DNA of 64,000 nt from JAAYXS01 sp964550375. Its GTDB lineage: Bacteria > Planctomycetota > Phycisphaerae > UBA1845 > Fen-1342. This document shows, piece after piece, positions 43,469 through 51,808 of this stretch. A program made the position numbers and the translations under genes. The stretch's first letter is position 1; every line of letters starts with the position of its first letter. The notes beneath the pieces were generated by a model. It worked only from the letters and a program-made list of their open reading frames with translations, did no database searches and was not told the origin of the DNA. The DNA is taken from NCBI GenBank assembly GCA_964550375.1, contig CAZJYX010000009.1, positions 62,001 to 126,000 on the forward strand, in the 5' to 3' direction.

Positions 43469-44323
43469 TCAGTTGCCGGCCGGCCTCCGCCGGCCCCCAA
43501 CCTGGGTGTCCGGCAGCACTTCGTTCAGACTGCCCGAGCGAAACCCCCGCAAGTCCAGCGTCACGTACTGGTAGCCAAGTTCCTGCAAGTGGGCCAGTAC
43601 CCGGACGCGCACGCCATCCGCTGCCAGTCGCTGAATCTCGGTCGCCGGCACCTCGATGCGGGCCAGCCGGCCGTGGTGGCGCACCCGGCATTCCCGGAAG
43701 CCCAGCTCGCGCAGAAACGTCTCCGCCGCGTCGATGCAGCCCAGCTTTTCGATCGTGATCGGCTCGCCGTAGGGCACACGCGACGCCAGGCAGGGCGAAG
43801 CCGGCTTGTCGCGGATGGACAAGCCGAACTCGGCCGCCAGCCGGCGCAGCTCGGCCTTGCTTAGCCCGGCCTCGGCCAGCGGCGCGTGTACGCCGAACTC
43901 GCGCGCCGCCGCCAGGCCGGGCCGAAAATCGTGCTGGTCATCCGCGTTCGCGCCGCCGGCCACCGCCTGAAAGCCACGCGCCGCGGCTAGCTGCGTCAGC
44001 CGGCCATACAGCTCCTGCCGGCACAGATAACAGCGCGTGGTTGAGTTGGCGAGGTATTCCGGGTTGGCAAACTCGCCCGTGTCCACGAACTCGTGGGCGG
44101 CGCCACACTCGGCCGCCAGGGCCGCCACGGCCTCCAGCTCGGCCCGCGGCAGGCTCGGGCTGCGCCCCGTGACCGCCAGCACGTGGGCCCGGCCCAACGC
44201 GCGCACCGCCGCGCTCAGTAGCACGGCGCTGTCGAGGCCGCCGGAGAACGCGACCACTACCGAGCCCAGTCGGCGCAGACGCTCATTCAGGTCGGCCACC
44301 TTGTCGGCGAAGTTGTCGGGCAT
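43469..44323 (-). CDS. larE: LarE-type ATP-dependent sulfur transferase
   Basis: A 284-aa PP-loop enzyme with the ATP site AFSGGLDSAVLL. It matches LarE, which installs sulfur in the nickel-pincer cofactor of lactate racemase. Three cysteines are notable: C98 and C101 in RCYLC and C178 in SPCLASR. C178 matches the sacrificial cysteine of the Lactobacillus enzyme; homologs with the extra CxxC can bind a [4Fe-4S] cluster instead. No larA, larB or larC gene is present in the window. It is the last gene of a minus-strand run after pssA (66-base gap). Confidence 0.88.
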   Translation of the reverse strand: MPDNFADKVADLNERLRRLGSVVVAFSGGLDSAVLLSAAVRALGRAHVLAVTGRSPSLPRAELEAVAALAAECGAAHEFVDTGEFANPEYLANSTTRCYLCRQELYGRLTQLAAARGFQAVAGGANADDQHDFRPGLAAAREFGVHAPLAEAGLSKAELRRLAAEFGLSIRDKPASPCLASRVPYGEPITIEKLGCIDAAETFLRELGFRECRVRHHGRLARIEVPATEIQRLAADGVRVRVLAHLQELGYQYVTLDLRGFRSGSLNEVLPDTQVGGRRRPAGN

Positions 44324-44389
44324 GGTGATACTCCGGATGTTGGCGCGCCCGTATTGTAGGCCGGCTGCGCGGCCGCGGCGGCCCCCGCC

Positions 44390-45337
44390 TCAATCGCCGC
44401 TAGGCGGCGCGGATTCAACTGCCTCCCCCGCCGGGACCGCGCGGGCGCGCCGCACGATGTTCAGAACCAGCCCGCTGATCACGTAGGCGAACGCCAGCGT
44501 GACGAGCAGCAGCTCGAATGAGTACACCCCCAGGGCGAGAATCACCACCAGCCAGACCAGGTGGGTCGGCGGGTGCTTGCGGCGCACGTACACGTTGAAG
44601 ACATGCACGTAGTCCAGCCGGCTGACCATCAGCAGACCAACCGCGAAGGCGGCCGCGGCGATGCCCCAGCGCGACAGGTTGGCCCACTCCGCGACCGCAA
44701 CCGCACCGCTGTTGCGCAAATGCTCGTGCATGGCAATCAACGCCACTACGGCGGCCGCCGCGCCGGGGCTGGGCAGCCCGCTGAAGCGCCGCTGCGCCGC
44801 CTCCGTCTTGACATTCTCGGCGTTGTAGCGGGCCAGCCGAATCGCCGCGCAGCTCACGTAGACCAGCGCGCAGATGATCCCGACCCGGAATTGCAGGCGT
44901 GATACGTCCGGCACTTCGAGCGCGCTGCTCGCCAGCGGCCGCAGCAGCATCGTAACAAACAGCACGATTGGCGCTATGCCGAAACTGACGATGTCGGCGA
45001 TCGAGTCGAGCTGTGCCCCGAACTCGCTCGTCCGCCGTGTAATGCGAGCCAAACGTCCGTCCAGGGCGTCGAAGACCATGGCGAGCACGATCAGGTAGGC
45101 GCCCGCGGCCACGTGCGTCGGAAACAGTTGCTCGAGCCGCGTATAGAAGACGCGCGGTTGGATGTTGAATGACTGGGCGTACTCCGCCCGGATCGCCAGC
45201 AGGCAGCAGAAGATCGCCGCGAACCCGCACAGCAGATTCCCGAGCGTCGCCGCCGCCGGCAACAGACTGATGCCGATTAGCCGGTGCGGCTGCTCCGTGC
45301 TGACGGGCTCCTGGCAGTTCTTCTGGTCGGTCAGCAT
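44390..45337 (-). CDS. pssA: CDP-diacylglycerol-serine O-phosphatidyltransferase
   Basis: A 315-aa polytopic membrane enzyme of the CDP-alcohol phosphatidyltransferase family. The motif DGxxAR-x8-G-x3-D-x3-D is complete in FDALDGRLARITRRTSEFG followed by AQLDSIAD. It makes phosphatidylserine from CDP-diacylglycerol and serine. About seven hydrophobic segments are visible. The psd gene lies 33 bases upstream on the same strand, giving a phosphatidylethanolamine pathway. The N-terminal 20 residues are soluble and variable. Confidence 0.93.
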   Translation of the reverse strand: MLTDQKNCQEPVSTEQPHRLIGISLLPAAATLGNLLCGFAAIFCCLLAIRAEYAQSFNIQPRVFYTRLEQLFPTHVAAGAYLIVLAMVFDALDGRLARITRRTSEFGAQLDSIADIVSFGIAPIVLFVTMLLRPLASSALEVPDVSRLQFRVGIICALVYVSCAAIRLARYNAENVKTEAAQRRFSGLPSPGAAAAVVALIAMHEHLRNSGAVAVAEWANLSRWGIAAAAFAVGLLMVSRLDYVHVFNVYVRRKHPPTHLVWLVVILALGVYSFELLLVTLAFAYVISGLVLNIVRRARAVPAGEAVESAPPSGD

Positions 45338-45370
45338 CCTGAACTCGCGTTGCGGCGCATGTCCGCCGGC

Positions 45371-46081
45371 TCAGTCTGGCGCGCGGCCGAATTCCGGGTC
45401 GTCAGCGGCAGCCGCACTCGCCGCGACGTTGGTCCGTAGCCGCGCCAGGATGCTGCAACCGGCCCTGACGTGGTCACCGAGTCGCACACACAGTTCCCAA
45501 TCGGGATTCTCGGTCAGGCGGACTTCCGTCCTTGAGCCTAACTTGATCATACCCAGCGGCGTTCCGGCCGCCAGCACGGCGCCGGGTTGAACCGCGCAGA
45601 CGATGCGGCGCGCCAGCACCCCGGCGATTTGCCGCACACGCACCGGGCCGGGCAGGGGGCCGGCCGGCGCGATGGTCAATGTGTTGGACTCGTTGACCTT
45701 GTCCGCCTCGGGCTTCAGAGCGCTGAGGAACTTGCCGGGCCGATACTCCACGCCGGTCACGCGGCCGCCACACGGGCTCCGATTCACATGCACATCCAGC
45801 ACGCTCAGGAAGATCATGATTCGCAGGCTGGGCCCAGCGCCGTCCGGGTCCGACACCCCCCGCGAAATCTCGACGATCTTCCCGTCGGCCGGCGCGAGAA
45901 TCAGGTTGTTGCCGGCCGGCGGGCGCCGCCGCGGGTGTCGGTAGAAAGCCAGCAGCGACAACGCCAGCAAGGCCGGCACGCTGCCCCAGTACTGGAAGAA
46001 GTACACGCCCAGGGCCGTTGCCGCCGCCCCCACCACGGTTATCAGTGTGATCTCGACCCGGGCATAAGACGTTGTCAGCAT
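45371..46081 (-). CDS. psd: Phosphatidylserine decarboxylase proenzyme
   Basis: A 236-aa enzyme with two N-terminal membrane segments. It contains LAPADGKIVEI, FLSVLDVHVNRSPCGG and YRPGKFLSA, and the self-cleavage site KLGSRTEV with Ser183 as source of the pyruvoyl group. The short type with GSR/GSS at the cleavage site, as in PSD-A-type enzymes, fits its length. It converts phosphatidylserine to phosphatidylethanolamine. The gene sits between the HAD gene (15-base gap) and pssA on the minus strand and is likely co-transcribed. The start has GGAG ten bases upstream. Confidence 0.93.
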   Translation of the reverse strand: MLTTSYARVEITLITVVGAAATALGVYFFQYWGSVPALLALSLLAFYRHPRRRPPAGNNLILAPADGKIVEISRGVSDPDGAGPSLRIMIFLSVLDVHVNRSPCGGRVTGVEYRPGKFLSALKPEADKVNESNTLTIAPAGPLPGPVRVRQIAGVLARRIVCAVQPGAVLAAGTPLGMIKLGSRTEVRLTENPDWELCVRLGDHVRAGCSILARLRTNVAASAAAADDPEFGRAPD

Positions 46082-46096
46082 GGCGCTCGTTCTCCG

Positions 46097-46945
46097 CTAC
46101 CCGTCCAGCAGCCCGTGGATCAACGTGGCTACGCCACAGGCATCGTTGTCCGGGACGCTGTGTTGGGCCGCCGCTCGCACTTCGGCATGGGCGTTGCCCA
46201 TGGCCACCCCCAGGCCGGCCGACCGCACCATCGCCAGGTCGTTGATGTCGTCGCCGACGGCCACCGTGCGGCGAACATCGATGTCCCAGCGTTGGCAAAG
46301 GCGCTGGATGGCGTGCCACTTGCTCACCTGAGGCGCAAATGCCTCGATGATGGTGAGGTCGTAGGCGGGGGCCCGCAGCAGGTTATAGGCGATTTGCCGT
46401 CCCAGATCGCGCGGCAGTTCCGCCGCGACTTCGGCCAGCACGTCGGGCTCGTCAATGACGGAGATGCGGACGGGGGCGCAGACTGCACCCGGCAACTGGT
46501 CCACGCAGCGCACCTGGCAGGGCGTCCGGGTGACCCAGCGGTCGACGGCGGCATGGCGGCGCGGACCGTCGATAACGTAGCCGTCAAAGCCGGCCTCCTG
46601 GCCGTCGTTAAGCCACAATACGGTGAATTCGCGTTCTCTGAACCAGTCCGTGAGCCGATAGGCGGTCGGCAGGGGCATGCCGATCCGTTCCAGCGTCCGG
46701 CCGGTAGGCACGTCGGTTATCAGCGCCCCGAACACCGTGACGGCCGCGTCCAGGTCCAGTCCGATCTCGGCGATGATCGGCTGCGTTTCCGGGTACGCCC
46801 GGCCCGTGCACAGTACGATGCGCAGGCCCGCCGCATGCGCCCGGTGCAGCGCAGCGCGATTCTCGGACGGCAGACAATGCTCGGAATTGAGCAGCGTCCC
46901 GTCCAGGTCGATGGCCAGCAGATCGTATGGCAGTCCGGTGCGCAC
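46097..46945 (-). CDS. Cof-type HAD phosphatase
   Basis: A 282-aa HAD hydrolase of the Cof/IIB group. Motif I is AIDLDGTLLNSE, motif II lies in VLCTGRAY, motif III is the Lys in SKWHAIQRLC, and motif IV is VGDDINDLAMVRSAGLGVAMGNA. These enzymes dephosphorylate sugar phosphates or flavin precursors. A GTG at 46945 is chosen because GGAG lies seven bases upstream and homology starts a few residues later; the open frame beyond it runs antisense into the NAD kinase gene. It begins the HAD-psd-pssA-larE run. Confidence 0.85.
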   Translation of the reverse strand: MRTGLPYDLLAIDLDGTLLNSEHCLPSENRAALHRAHAAGLRIVLCTGRAYPETQPIIAEIGLDLDAAVTVFGALITDVPTGRTLERIGMPLPTAYRLTDWFREREFTVLWLNDGQEAGFDGYVIDGPRRHAAVDRWVTRTPCQVRCVDQLPGAVCAPVRISVIDEPDVLAEVAAELPRDLGRQIAYNLLRAPAYDLTIIEAFAPQVSKWHAIQRLCQRWDIDVRRTVAVGDDINDLAMVRSAGLGVAMGNAHAEVRAAAQHSVPDNDACGVATLIHGLLDG

Positions 46946-47147
46946 CAGCTTACTCCTTGGCGTCTCGCAACGCGGTATTCTCGCCGCTTGGGCGGCAGAA
47001 GTGAAGCAGACGCCTTGCACGCCGCCATGTTTTGGGCTCGCTTGCACGTCCCGACCGGGATTACAATTCGAGGATGGGCGGCCGGCCGGGCATAGACGGA
47101 GCAGCCGCGCGCGGCGGGCCAGTCGCCGCCGGGTTGGCGGGAGTGAG

Positions 47148-48047
47148 ATGAGCGCTGAGCAAACGGCCGCAATCGCAGGTGAGACGATTACAGCTAGCAG
47201 AGTCAAAGTCAGACGCGTGGCCCTGATCGCCTCGCCCGACAAGCCGACCGCGGTCGAGACGCTCGCACGCATGCGTCACTGGCTGCGCGGGCGGGCCGAG
47301 GTGGTTTTCGCGGAACTGACCTATGACAGCCAACAGGTGCTGCCGCTGAGCCCTGACCTCCTGTTCGTGCTGGGCGGTGACGGTACGCTCATTGCGGCGG
47401 TCAAGGGCCTGGGACGCCGACAGTTGCCGGCGGTCGGCGTCAACCTTGGGAAGCTCGGCTACCTGGCCGACTACACCGTCGAGGAACTCGAGCGCGAGGG
47501 CGACTTCCTGTTCAGCGGTCAACTGCCCATCACGCGCCGCATCATGATGCAGATCACGCTTGAGCACGGTACGGGGGCCGTCGACAGCACGCCCGCCATC
47601 AACGACTGCGTGGTCCAGGCCGGTCCACCATTCCACATGATCCAGGTCACCGTCGCGGTCGACGGGGATGAGGTGGCGGAAGTGCGCGGCGACGGGCTGA
47701 TCCTGGCCACGCCTTCAGGCTCGACGGCCCACAACCTCGCGGCCGGCGGCCCGATCCTGGAGCCGACCGGGGAGTCATTCATCCTCACGCCGATCTGCCC
47801 GCAGGCCCTCAGCTATCGCCCGCTGGTGTTCGACGCCCGGCGGCGCATCGTCATGCGCGTGCAGCAAGCCAACGCGGGTACGGCGGTCGCGGCCGATGGC
47901 GGCGTGCTGCCGTCTTTTCAGCCGGATGATCGCATTGTCATCGAGCGCTATGGTGCCGATTTCCTGCTGGTGCGCAACCCCCGGCACTCCGAGTGGCACG
48001 CGCTGCGGCGCAAGCTGCGCTGGGGCGAAGGCCCGAACATGCACTGA
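47148..48047 (+). CDS. nadK: NAD kinase
   Basis: A 299-aa ATP-NAD kinase. The hallmarks are VLGGDGTLIAAVKGLG, GVNLGKLGYLADY, the NE/ND motif as INDCVVQAG and the glycine-rich LATPSGSTAHNLAAGGPIL. It phosphorylates NAD to NADP and is expected to be essential. The ATG at 47148 has GGAG close upstream; a longer frame starting at 46677 is antisense to the HAD gene and is rejected. It is divergent from the HAD-psd-pssA-larE run. Confidence 0.95.
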   Translation: MSAEQTAAIAGETITASRVKVRRVALIASPDKPTAVETLARMRHWLRGRAEVVFAELTYDSQQVLPLSPDLLFVLGGDGTLIAAVKGLGRRQLPAVGVNLGKLGYLADYTVEELEREGDFLFSGQLPITRRIMMQITLEHGTGAVDSTPAINDCVVQAGPPFHMIQVTVAVDGDEVAEVRGDGLILATPSGSTAHNLAAGGPILEPTGESFILTPICPQALSYRPLVFDARRRIVMRVQQANAGTAVAADGGVLPSFQPDDRIVIERYGADFLLVRNPRHSEWHALRRKLRWGEGPNMH

Positions 48048-48122
48048 GAATTCGCCACCGCAGCAGCGCAGCGCTTGAACCGCCACGGTTTGCCTGGCGA
48101 TCGTGCTGCTGCGACAGAAGAC

Positions 48123-48146
48123 GGGCCGGTCCCGCTGGACCGGCCC
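48123..48146. terminator. Strong stem-loop between convergent nadK and dockerin genes
   Basis: GGGCCGGTCC and GGACCGGCCC form a perfect 10-bp stem with a CGCT loop, midway between two convergent stops. There is no T-tract, so terminator function is inferred from position and stability. Confidence 0.45.
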
Positions 48147-48206
48147 ACTGCAATCCCGCCCCGGTTGAGCACCCGGGCCTGCGCCCAAGATACCCTGGCA
48201 CTATCG

Positions 48207-49634
48207 TCAGCCGCCGCTCGTCAGAAGCTGCACGAACGGATCAATATCAAAGACATTCATGACGCCGTCGCAGTTGATGTCACCGACCACGTCGCGAATC
48301 AGCTCCGGGTACAGCGCGTAGTAAGCCTCCGGGTCAACCAGCGCGATGACGAACGGGTCGATGTCGAACGCGTTGATGCGCCCGTCGCCGTTCATGTCGC
48401 CCCGCTGAACCGGGGCCAGGTGGAGGGCGTCGAGGCCGAAGTTGTCCACGTCCTCGAGCGGCTCGAAACGCGCGACCAGCTCGCGGTTGCGCTTGATCAC
48501 CCAGCCGTTCCTGCACAACACGTCGCCATCACTGATCAAGCCGTAGCGGGCGTCGTGGAAGCCCTCCTCCAGGGAGAACCAGATGTGTCCGCTCGGCCAC
48601 ATGTACACCGCGTCCAGCCCCAGGTCGGGCAGGGGTTCCAAAGGCTCGAAATTCGCCAGTAACTCCGCATTCCGGAAAACGACCCAGCCGTCCTGCGCAC
48701 ATAGCAGGTCGCCGTGGCTGACCATGTCCATCATCTTCCACGACCAGAAGTCGACCTCCGTCGAGAAGTACCAGCCGTTGCACCACCAACCCCACGTGAT
48801 CGCGTCCAAACCGCAGTCCTCGGGCAGCTCGGGCATGAAGTGCATCAGCAGTTCGGCGTTGCGCGCCACGATGAACCCGCCTTCCGAGAGCAGATCGCCG
48901 TCGGACAGCGGCCCCAGCGTCTCGCTGAACGCGCCAACTTCGCTCGAAAACCACGCCTCCCACCACGGCAAGCGGTCATCAACCTCCACCGGGTACAAGG
49001 CGTCGAGCCCGATGTCTGGTGTCGGCGACATGATGCCGAGTTGCGCCGTAAGCTGCTGGTTCGTCCACAAGACGGCGCCCAGCGAGGTCAGCACGTCGCC
49101 GTCGCTGACCACTGCTCCGGACGGTCGCGTAAACGACATCTCCGTGGAGAACCAGACCGGCAGCGCGGGAACGCCCAGCAGCCGCAATACATAGTACGGC
49201 TCGTCCGGCGTAGTGACGACCTGTGTTACAGCGATATCGATCATCGGGAAGCCGGCGTCGTTCGAAACCTCCCCGCTGTCCAGGTGACACGACTCGCCGT
49301 CGATAAGCACGTCCAGAATCATATGTTGTGACCAAGTGGCCGGGTCCGTCACATAGGTCCCGTTGCCGGTCACGCGCTCCGTGCCGAACTCGTCGAATCC
49401 CCGCAGATAGGTTACCAGGAACGTATCCTCATTCGGATTCCTGGTCAGGTCGAACGTGCCGCGCAGCGGCGTTACCTCGGGCACGCCCACATCGCTAATC
49501 TTCAACAAACGCGTGCCTTCCAGCATACTGTACCGCACCGGCTCCTGTGGCTGCGCAGCGGCCAGCAGCGCGCCGGCCACCGCCATGGTGATCAACGACC
49601 AGCCGCGGCGACGCACAGACCAACGTCCTGACAT
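48207..49634 (-). CDS. Secreted four-repeat protein with dockerin-like tail
   Basis: A 475-aa exported protein. A basic N-terminus and hydrophobic core (LITMAVAGALLAAAQPQ) form the signal peptide. Residues 35-165 are an unassigned beta-rich domain. Residues about 168-405 contain four tandem units of 55-60 residues, each with WFSxE near the start, SDGDxL in the middle, a NxELxxxF segment and D(I/L/C/F)GLDA at the end. The C-terminal 60 residues hold two dockerin-like loops, GDMNGDGRINAFDIDPFV and GDINCDGVMNVFDIDPFV. No catalytic motif is recognised. A strong GGAGGAAG ribosome site precedes the ATG. Confidence 0.75.
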   Translation of the reverse strand: MSGRWSVRRRGWSLITMAVAGALLAAAQPQEPVRYSMLEGTRLLKISDVGVPEVTPLRGTFDLTRNPNEDTFLVTYLRGFDEFGTERVTGNGTYVTDPATWSQHMILDVLIDGESCHLDSGEVSNDAGFPMIDIAVTQVVTTPDEPYYVLRLLGVPALPVWFSTEMSFTRPSGAVVSDGDVLTSLGAVLWTNQQLTAQLGIMSPTPDIGLDALYPVEVDDRLPWWEAWFSSEVGAFSETLGPLSDGDLLSEGGFIVARNAELLMHFMPELPEDCGLDAITWGWWCNGWYFSTEVDFWSWKMMDMVSHGDLLCAQDGWVVFRNAELLANFEPLEPLPDLGLDAVYMWPSGHIWFSLEEGFHDARYGLISDGDVLCRNGWVIKRNRELVARFEPLEDVDNFGLDALHLAPVQRGDMNGDGRINAFDIDPFVIALVDPEAYYALYPELIRDVVGDINCDGVMNVFDIDPFVQLLTSGG

Positions 49635-49759
49635 GGTATCTTCCTCCTTTGCCCCCGTGTGCTCGCCAAGACAAGCCCGGCGTCAGTCCGAGACCTGGGG
49701 CCTTGCCAGTGGAACTGCGCGGCGACATGCCCCGAAAAAGGTCCGTTCCCAAGCCTCCA

Positions 49760-49797
49760 ACATACTTAGTATGTGCGCCCGCTGCGCCGATTGTCAA
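49760..49797 (-). promoter_or_regulatory. Promoter with palindromic operator for the four-repeat gene
   Basis: Minus-strand TTGACA (49792-49797), a perfect -35, lies 18 bases from CATACT (49768-49773). A 15-base palindrome (ACATACT, one central base, AGTATGT; 49760-49774) covers the -10, as a repressor site would. Predicted leader about 125 bases. Confidence 0.5.
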
Positions 49798-49832
49798 GCC
49801 GTCGCGCCGCTTTTCGGCCGGTCGGCGCCGGC

Positions 49833-49861
49833 TTGACGCCCCTGGCGCGGCCACGCACAAT
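49833..49861 (+). promoter_or_regulatory. Possible lnt promoter
   Basis: TTGACG (49833-49838) and CACAAT (49856-49861) are 17 bases apart; predicted start near 49868 and leader of about 60 bases before the lnt ATG. Confidence 0.4.
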
Positions 49862-49930
49862 CGCTTGCGCGCACACGCGGTTGTGCGCGCCGCCACGCTG
49901 GCGCGAGCGTTTCTGACCGCGGGAGCCTGC

Positions 49931-51808
49931 ATGAGCCGAAATCGGTCCAGCCGAGCCAACCCCCAACGTCGACCGGCCGTAATCCTGCCGCCGTTGTGGC
50001 GTGAGATCGGCCAATGTGTGCTCTTGTCAGGATTGACAGTTGCGCTCTTCTCCTGGATTTCGCCGCCCTATGCGCTCCCACCGCTCGCCTTTGTCTGCCT
50101 GGCCCCCTGGCTCTTGTCGGTTCTGACAATTCGGCGGGCCTGGCTCGTGCATTGGTCGAGCTTCGTGTTCGGTTGGCTGCTTTTCCTCATCAACCTGCGC
50201 TGGCTCATGCCGGTCACGGGCCTGGGCTACGCGGCCCTGGCGTTCTATCTGGCCATCTACTGGCCACTTACCGCCTGGGCCGTACGCACCGGCCGCCGCC
50301 ACGGCATCGCCCCGTTGTGGTCTTTCCCGATCATCTGGGTCGCCTGCGAGTATCTGCGCGCCTGGCTTATGTCGGGATTCCCCTGGCTCTTCCTGGCGCA
50401 CAGCCTCTATCGCCAGAGCTGGCTCATCCAAATCAGCGATCTCGTGGGCGCATACGGAGTCTCGTTTCTGGTGGCGCTGGTTAACGCGGTGGTCGCCAGC
50501 CTGATTCTCGTGCGCCGGCCTCCGGCCGCCGGCGAGCAGCGCGAGTCTCCCCGCCAGATCTGGGCCGGCGTGGCGACGGCTACCGTATTGCTCGTGGCAA
50601 CGCTGGCCTACGGCAACTACCGCTGCGGACAGCAGACCTTGACACCCGGCCCGCGCATCGCCGTTGTGCAGCACGACTTCCCGCTCGAGAGCAAGCCGCC
50701 TTACGGCGAGCGGGCACACGTTATCTTTGGCAAGTACGTCCAGTTGGCCGCCGAAGCCGCCGCCGAGCGCCCTGACCTGCTGGTGTTCCCGGAGACTGTC
50801 TGGGGCGCTACACAGAATATCGACTTCCTCTCCGTGGACCGCGGCGCCGTCGAGGACACCTGGGTCGGCGCCTGGCAATACGGACGCCTCTGTCACGAGG
50901 CTATTTCGGCGTTCGCACGCGGCGACTACGCCGTTGTCAACGGGGTGCTGGAAGAGTTGGAGCGGCGCTACGGCGGGGGCCTGCCGCGCCTGCCGACCGC
51001 GGCGGGACCGGCGGTGAATATCATTCTGGGCGCCACCTCCATCGAGACTTTCCCCGAAGCCACTTATCCGAAGTACAAGCGCTACAACTCCGCACTGCTG
51101 TACGATGACACCGGTCGCCAACTGCCGAACCGCTACGACAAAATGCACCTGGTGCCCTTCGGCGAGTTCGTGCCCTTCCGCGGTGGCCGCCTGCACTGGC
51201 TGTACCGCTGGCTGAACCGGCTCAGTCCGTTCAGTGAGGGCGGCACGATCGATTACTCGCTGTGGCCGGGCGACGAGCCGGCCGTGTTCGAGCTTCCGGG
51301 CCCCGCGGGAGCGACCACGTTCGGCACGCCGATCTGCTATGAGGACGTCATGCCCTACGTGATCCGCGACTTCGTCTGGGACGGACGGACGCGGCGCGCG
51401 CATTTCCTTATCAACATCAGTAACGATGGCTGGTTCGTCTACGGCAATGAGTTGCCGCAGCACCTGGCCATCTGCGCGTTCCGCGCGGTCGAGAACCGCG
51501 TGCCCATCGCGCGGGCCGTCAACACGGGCATCAGTGGTTTCATCGATCCGAACGGACGCATCTACTCGGTCGTGGAACAGGACGGCCGCCGCTACGGGCG
51601 GGGCGTGATCGGGTACCGGGTGGATCGGGTTATGCTGGATGAGCGCGGCAGCTTCTACGGCCGCACCGGAGACTGGTTCGCGCGCCTCTGCCTCGTGCTC
51701 ACAGCCGCCTTGTGGCTTGTCGCCGTAGTCGAACGCTGGGTGCTGGCGCTGCAACAGCGCCTCGCCGCCTGGCGTGCCAAGGGAGAACGCAACGATGCAT
51801 CTGCTTAA
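49931..51808 (+). CDS. lnt: Apolipoprotein N-acyltransferase
   Basis: A 625-aa inner-membrane enzyme with about six N-terminal membrane helices, a periplasmic nitrilase-fold domain and a final helix. Catalytic residues are visible: Glu in VFPETVWG, Lys in YDKMHLVPFGEF and Cys in TPICYED. It adds the third acyl chain to lipoproteins, fitting the many lipoprotein genes in this window. It is longer than the E. coli enzyme (512 aa), mainly through an insertion in the nitrilase domain (about residues 300-375). The ATG at 49931 follows GGGAG. Confidence 0.93.
   Translation: MSRNRSSRANPQRRPAVILPPLWREIGQCVLLSGLTVALFSWISPPYALPPLAFVCLAPWLLSVLTIRRAWLVHWSSFVFGWLLFLINLRWLMPVTGLGYAALAFYLAIYWPLTAWAVRTGRRHGIAPLWSFPIIWVACEYLRAWLMSGFPWLFLAHSLYRQSWLIQISDLVGAYGVSFLVALVNAVVASLILVRRPPAAGEQRESPRQIWAGVATATVLLVATLAYGNYRCGQQTLTPGPRIAVVQHDFPLESKPPYGERAHVIFGKYVQLAAEAAAERPDLLVFPETVWGATQNIDFLSVDRGAVEDTWVGAWQYGRLCHEAISAFARGDYAVVNGVLEELERRYGGGLPRLPTAAGPAVNIILGATSIETFPEATYPKYKRYNSALLYDDTGRQLPNRYDKMHLVPFGEFVPFRGGRLHWLYRWLNRLSPFSEGGTIDYSLWPGDEPAVFELPGPAGATTFGTPICYEDVMPYVIRDFVWDGRTRRAHFLINISNDGWFVYGNELPQHLAICAFRAVENRVPIARAVNTGISGFIDPNGRIYSVVEQDGRRYGRGVIGYRVDRVMLDERGSFYGRTGDWFARLCLVLTAALWLVAVVERWVLALQQRLAAWRAKGERNDASA

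Noticed and set aside
46677..47147. Upstream extension of NAD kinase
   Set aside because: It overlaps the HAD gene in antisense, and homology starts after the ATG at 47148.
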